64,000 nucleotides of DNA, taken from NCBI GenBank assembly GCA_016778765.1, contig JADHOV010000013.1, positions 1 to 64,000 of the forward strand. The letters run 5' to 3'. This document shows, piece by piece, positions 60,780 through 64,000 of the stretch. Position numbers and translations under genes: made by a program. How positions within the stretch are numbered: position 1 is the stretch's first letter; each line of letters starts with the position of its first letter. The notes beneath the pieces are model-generated. The model made no database searches, was not told the origin of the DNA, and worked only from the letters and a program-made list of their open reading frames with translations. The DNA comes from Paracoccaceae bacterium (GTDB lineage Bacteria > Pseudomonadota > Alphaproteobacteria > Rhodobacterales > Rhodobacteraceae).

Positions 60780-62027
60780 TTACATGCTGTTTTGAACAGC
60801 TTGCAGCAACATCTGAACGGCGTCATCTGAGGACATGTCAGAGTTGAAATGCGATGTCACAACATCGGTAATTGCGCCAGATTGTGCTCCACGCAAGGCC
60901 ATACCGTGGGCATAGCTTGGCAATAATGATCCACCGGCGTTGCTGTCGGCCATATCTTTTGCCGATGTATGCGCGCAGCTGTCAAACTCATCCAAGGCAA
61001 CATCTGTACGGGCTGGAATTGAGCCTTTGTTCAGGTTGAAAACCTTCTGGAAGTTCTTGCCTACAATCAATTCCGCCAAAAGCAGCTGACCGGCCGTTTT
61101 GTCGTCGCCCGCAACATCAAACATTGCAAAGCTGTCTACATTATAGAGGAAGCCCTCACCAGGGGTTGAGGCGCAGAGGAAATCTTTGCCAGGCTCTTTG
61201 CCTGCTGCAAGGAATTCACCTTTGGCCCAGTCTCCCATGATTTGGAAAGCAGCTTCGCCATTCATCACCATGGCTGTTGCCAAGTTCCAGTCGCGACCAG
61301 AGAAATTCGAGTCAACAAAACCGCGCATCGTGCGCATTTGGTCGAATACGGCTTTCATTGTGTCCGAAGTTAAAGTTGCCTCATCAAGCTCCACGAACGC
61401 TTTTTGGAAGAACTCTGCTCCCCCAACGCCCAATGCGACAGCTTCAAAAACGGTTGCATCTTGCCAAGCTTGTCCACCATGCGCCAAAGGCGTGATGCCC
61501 GCGGCCTGAAGTTTTTTGGCAGCTGCGTTAAACTCGGCCCATGTGGTTGGCATAGCAATGCCATTGGCTTCCAAGATCCCGGCATTCGCCCAGATCCAAT
61601 CGATGCGATGCACGTTGACCGGCGCCGCGCACCATGTGCCTTCGCATTTCATGTGGCCCGCGATTGACGCTGGCAGAACATCGGCCCAGCCATTGGCTTG
61701 GGCAACCGATGAGATATCCGCCAAAACACCCTCTTCATACCATTCTTGAATGGCCGGGCCTTTCAACTGAACCGCCGTTGGCGCGTTGCCAGAAAGAACC
61801 CGCGCGCGCAACGCTGTCATCGCTGCATCGCCGCCGCCGCCCGCAACGGGCATATCTGTCCATGTGCCGCCTTTTGAGGCAAATTCTTCTTGCAAAACGG
61901 CAACTGACTTGGCTTCACCGCCGGATGTCCACCAATGCAAAACTTCGGCTTCCGGTCCCGCAAAGCCAGCAGTTGCAGAAATAATACTTACAGCAGCGGA
62001 TGCTGCCAGAGCAGATTTTAAGGTCAT
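60780..62027 (-). CDS. glucose/mannose-type ABC transporter substrate-binding protein
   Basis: 415 residues from ATG 62027, which has GGGAGG upstream. Signal peptide TLKSALAASAAVSIISATA, cleavage after GFA. The mature protein starts GPEAEVLHWWTSGGEAKSV. Blocks shared with characterised glucose/mannose receptors are ALRARVLSGNAPTAVQLKG, CAAPVNVHRIDWIWANAGI, AAFQIMGDWAKGEFLAAGK and FNLNKGSIPARTDV. So the ligand is probably glucose or a related hexose. Two cysteine-containing loops (KCEGTWCAAP) may form a disulfide. It is the first gene of the operon; the upstream gap carries phased TGTTRC boxes shared with the divergent two-component system. Confidence 0.9.
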   Translation of the reverse strand: MTLKSALAASAAVSIISATAGFAGPEAEVLHWWTSGGEAKSVAVLQEEFASKGGTWTDMPVAGGGGDAAMTALRARVLSGNAPTAVQLKGPAIQEWYEEGVLADISSVAQANGWADVLPASIAGHMKCEGTWCAAPVNVHRIDWIWANAGILEANGIAMPTTWAEFNAAAKKLQAAGITPLAHGGQAWQDATVFEAVALGVGGAEFFQKAFVELDEATLTSDTMKAVFDQMRTMRGFVDSNFSGRDWNLATAMVMNGEAAFQIMGDWAKGEFLAAGKEPGKDFLCASTPGEGFLYNVDSFAMFDVAGDDKTAGQLLLAELIVGKNFQKVFNLNKGSIPARTDVALDEFDSCAHTSAKDMADSNAGGSLLPSYAHGMALRGAQSGAITDVVTSHFNSDMSSDDAVQMLLQAVQNSM

Positions 62028-62136
62028 AATTTCCTCCCAAAATGTCGCCCAACGCGACGAATGCAGATGCATTGCCCGCCCCATCAAGAAGTTCAACCGC
62101 CAAGATTTGGTTTACAGCAGCCGATCGTTAGTTTTT

Positions 62137-62191
62137 TGTTTCTTTTGTTACAAACTGTTACCTTCGACTGGAATTTGTTGCACAGTGTTAC
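62137..62191. promoter_or_regulatory. phased TGTTRC direct repeats, likely response-regulator operator
   Basis: TGTTAC at 62146 and 62156, TGTTGC at 62176 and TGTTAC at 62186, all on one strand and exactly 10 bases apart with one vacant step at 62166. A weaker TGTTTC lies at 62137. Direct repeats at one helical turn are the usual binding pattern of OmpR/PhoB-type regulators, and such a regulator is encoded 54 bases downstream. The ABC operon starts 110 bases to the left. Confidence 0.65.
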
Positions 62192-62244
62192 ATCGATAAC
62201 CTCGAGAAGCACAAATAACTCTTTTAGCAAGATAAAGGCATGAA

Positions 62245-62985
62245 ATGGCAATACAACGGCTTTTGGTGGTGGATGATGATGATGATATGCGCAGCATGAT
62301 GACGCAATATCTGCGCAAATCCGGTTACATGGTAATGGCAGCGGCCACCGGCCGGGATGTCAAAGCCCATCTGGAAAAAGGCCGCGTTGATCTGGTGCTT
62401 TTAGACGTGATGCTTGGCGATGAAAACGGGGTTCAGATCTGCGCTAACCTCCGCAATACGCATGATGTGCCGATTATTCTTGTATCTGCTCTCTCTGCTG
62501 ATCACCAGCGAATGCAGGGCTATGAGGTTGGTGCCGACGATTATATCGCCAAGCCTTTCAACCCCGATTTACTGCTCGCGCGCATTCGCGCGGTACTGCG
62601 GCGCGGCCAACGCTCTGCCTCTTTGAATTATCGCCGAAACACATCGCAATATTTTTTTTCGGGTTGGCAATATGATGGAAAACGCGATGAAGTCCAATCT
62701 CCGTCAGGATTTCAAGTGGTGCTTTCGCGCCGCGAAACTGCGCTTTTAAAAGTGTTACTTGCCAACCCACATATTCCTCTGACACGCGACGAAATCTTAT
62801 CGGCAATGGATGTTACAAAAGATATTGAAAATGAACCGAGCGATGTGTCAGGGCGGGCTTTGGATGTTTTGGTCGGACGGCTTCGACAGAAAATTGAAGA
62901 CAATCCAAAAGAACCACAACTTCTAAAAACAGAACGCGGCGTTGGATATATTTTCGCAACGGATGTGGATCGCACCAGCGCATGA
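62245..62985 (+). CDS. OmpR-family response regulator
   Basis: 246 residues. Receiver domain: acidic cluster LLVVDDDDDMRSMM, phosphoacceptor Asp54 in LVLLDVMLGDENG, Ser81 in ILVSALSAD, Lys103 in DDYIAKPFNPD. The winged-helix output domain follows with VVLSRRETALLKVLLANPH, SGRALDVLVGRLRQKIEDN, TERGVGYIF, all standard. It overlaps the kinase gene as ATGA. Divergent from a glucose-type ABC operon; in Pseudomonas the GltR-2/GtrS pair controls the glucose transporter gtsABCD, so a similar role is likely here. Autoregulation is suggested by the repeats in the leader. Confidence 0.93.
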   Translation: MAIQRLLVVDDDDDMRSMMTQYLRKSGYMVMAAATGRDVKAHLEKGRVDLVLLDVMLGDENGVQICANLRNTHDVPIILVSALSADHQRMQGYEVGADDYIAKPFNPDLLLARIRAVLRRGQRSASLNYRRNTSQYFFSGWQYDGKRDEVQSPSGFQVVLSRRETALLKVLLANPHIPLTRDEILSAMDVTKDIENEPSDVSGRALDVLVGRLRQKIEDNPKEPQLLKTERGVGYIFATDVDRTSA

Positions 62986-64000
62986 GGATGTGGCCGCGAA
63001 AATTTAATTCCCTGCGTATTACAGGAATTGTTTTGATTATGCTCGCCGCTACAATCGGGGCTGGATCGGTTTGGATTTGGATGCACAGCCATGCCGCTTG
63101 GCAAAGCCATTTGCAGCGGGCCTTCAACAGCGGCCTTAGGCTGTCAGATATTCTTCGAGAACAGGCAAGCCCACCCTCTGATCTGGGGATAACCCAACTC
63201 AAACCAAATGATATTTTGATTGCAAATAAAGGAAAATTTGGGCTTTTGACCGATCAATCCGCAACGCCTTACGTCACGGTATTTTCGCTGAAAGTCAGCG
63301 GTCCGAAGCTGCGAACCCAAGAAACTTTATCGCTGGCAATTGTATCCTCAGATCTGCAATATCCAGTAAGAGAAATCGCCAAAACGAAAGACGGATCCGC
63401 GGCAGTTGCGCTTGGCGATGTGACCCGCTTATTGGCCTCATACTGCTCGGACCCGATCCTTTTTGCGCGTTATCAAGACGGGTATTGGTATAAAATCGAC
63501 GGGTCGAAGGTTTGGGGCTGTGACGCCGCCCCAACAGACCGACGCCCGCATGCGGTGCTTTTGGCCTTGCTCGGGCTAGGGTTTTTGATTTTGCGCCTGC
63601 AAGATGTGGCTGCCAATTTTAGCGCCTATGCCGCGCGGCTCGGCGCGCAAAGGCGCAGCGATATAAATGAAACCTCGCCGGTGGAAGGCCCCCTTGAGCT
63701 GCTGGAAATCGCGAACCAGGTGGAAGCCTATCGAGAACGAGAACGAGACGCGCTGGAAAAGCGCGCGATGGTTCTTTCAGCCGTGAGCCATGATCTGGGC
63801 ACACCGGCCACTCGGGCCCGGCTTCGAATCGCACTTATTGAAGATGAAGAGCTACGACAAAAGCTTGAGCGGGATATCGATCAAATGACGCATATGATCG
63901 ACAGCATATTAAATTATACGCGCTCAGAGCTAAGCGCAGAGCGGCCAAGACGGCTGTCTTTACGCGCCTTGATATCGGCCATCGTGGATGATTATCAAGA
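62982..64000 (+). CDS. sensor histidine kinase (3' truncated by the window edge)
   Basis: At least 339 residues; the gene continues past the window. The start ATG 62982 overlaps the regulator stop. A first membrane segment (LRITGIVLIMLAATIGAGS) and a second one (AVLLALLGLGFLILRLQDV) enclose a periplasmic sensor region of about 160 residues with a Cys pair (YCSDPILFA and VWGCDAAP). A HAMP-like stretch follows, then the H-box MVLSAVSHDLGTPATRARLRI with His270. The ATP-binding domain lies outside. As partner of the OmpR-type regulator, it should sense a signal linked to hexose uptake; the ligand is unknown. Confidence 0.92.
   Translation, partial: MRMWPRKFNSLRITGIVLIMLAATIGAGSVWIWMHSHAAWQSHLQRAFNSGLRLSDILREQASPPSDLGITQLKPNDILIANKGKFGLLTDQSATPYVTVFSLKVSGPKLRTQETLSLAIVSSDLQYPVREIAKTKDGSAAVALGDVTRLLASYCSDPILFARYQDGYWYKIDGSKVWGCDAAPTDRRPHAVLLALLGLGFLILRLQDVAANFSAYAARLGAQRRSDINETSPVEGPLELLEIANQVEAYRERERDALEKRAMVLSAVSHDLGTPATRARLRIALIEDEELRQKLERDIDQMTHMIDSILNYTRSELSAERPRRLSLRALISAIVDDYQ

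Noticed and set aside
1-64000. tRNA, rRNA, CRISPR array, prophage or intact insertion sequence
   Set aside because: No cloverleaf-like element, repeat-spacer array, transposase, integrase or phage gene could be recognised on reading both strands.

Overview
The window looks like a chromosomal segment of a marine alphaproteobacterium of the Rhodobacteraceae/Roseobacter type with moderate GC. The evidence is the dense ABC-transporter content and the neighbourhood CarD - 7Fe ferredoxin - S4 protein - SUV3-like helicase, together with cobalamin genes, a MetR/MetF pair and a PP_1105-type DNA ligase. No rRNA, tRNA, CRISPR array, intact insertion sequence or prophage was seen. Genes are packed with short gaps or ATGA overlaps, so most sit in operons.

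Layout. 0-3.4 kb: an amino-acid ABC transporter behind the tail of an unidentified gene. 3.4-5.1 kb: a decayed intergenic zone with gene remnants and palindromic repeats. 5.1-19.6 kb: two opposed Ugp-like ABC operons. The leftward one carries a GpdQ-like metallophosphodiesterase, a DeoR regulator and a TIM-barrel protein. The rightward one is a canonical ugpBAECQ set with a divergent LysR regulator, and a HAD phosphatase lies between them. Both can be read as uptake and hydrolysis of glycerophosphodiesters or glycerol-3-phosphate. 20-23.2 kb: a frameshifted glycosyltransferase-like gene, metY, and a SIMPL-domain gene broken by one stop. 23.3-26.1 kb: a 928-residue membrane protein with GspL-like and GspC-like ends. 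26.2-33.4 kb: cobT/cobS, carD, fdxA, S4 protein, helicase, TPR protein and SCP2 protein. 33.5-44.4 kb: HpcH/HpaI aldolase, ligase-associated exonuclease plus ATP-dependent ligase, amidohydrolase, oligoendopeptidase F, glutathione peroxidase, two alpha/beta hydrolases and thrS.

44.4-47.1 kb: a bufferin-type cluster (DUF2282 precursor, DUF692/MNIO enzyme, DUF2063 partner, DoxX protein), the most distinctive system here. The DUF2063 gene contains an in-frame TAA. 47.1-50.8 kb: Spx/ArsC-like protein, cold-shock protein, divergent metR/metF with a perfect MetR box, and a membrane-anchored Zc3h12a-like nuclease. 50.8-57.6 kb: SAF-domain dehydrogenase, AEC transporter, a catabolic set (3-hydroxyacyl-CoA-dehydrogenase-type enzyme, BKACE, SDR) and an Old Yellow Enzyme. 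57.9-64 kb: a glucose/mannose-type ABC operon divergent from an OmpR-type two-component system. Four TGTTRC boxes phased at 10-bp steps lie between them. The kinase runs off the window.

A recurring architectural feature is a strong RNA hairpin between the binding-protein gene and the first permease gene in all three carbohydrate-type ABC operons. It fits the usual need for more binding protein than permease.
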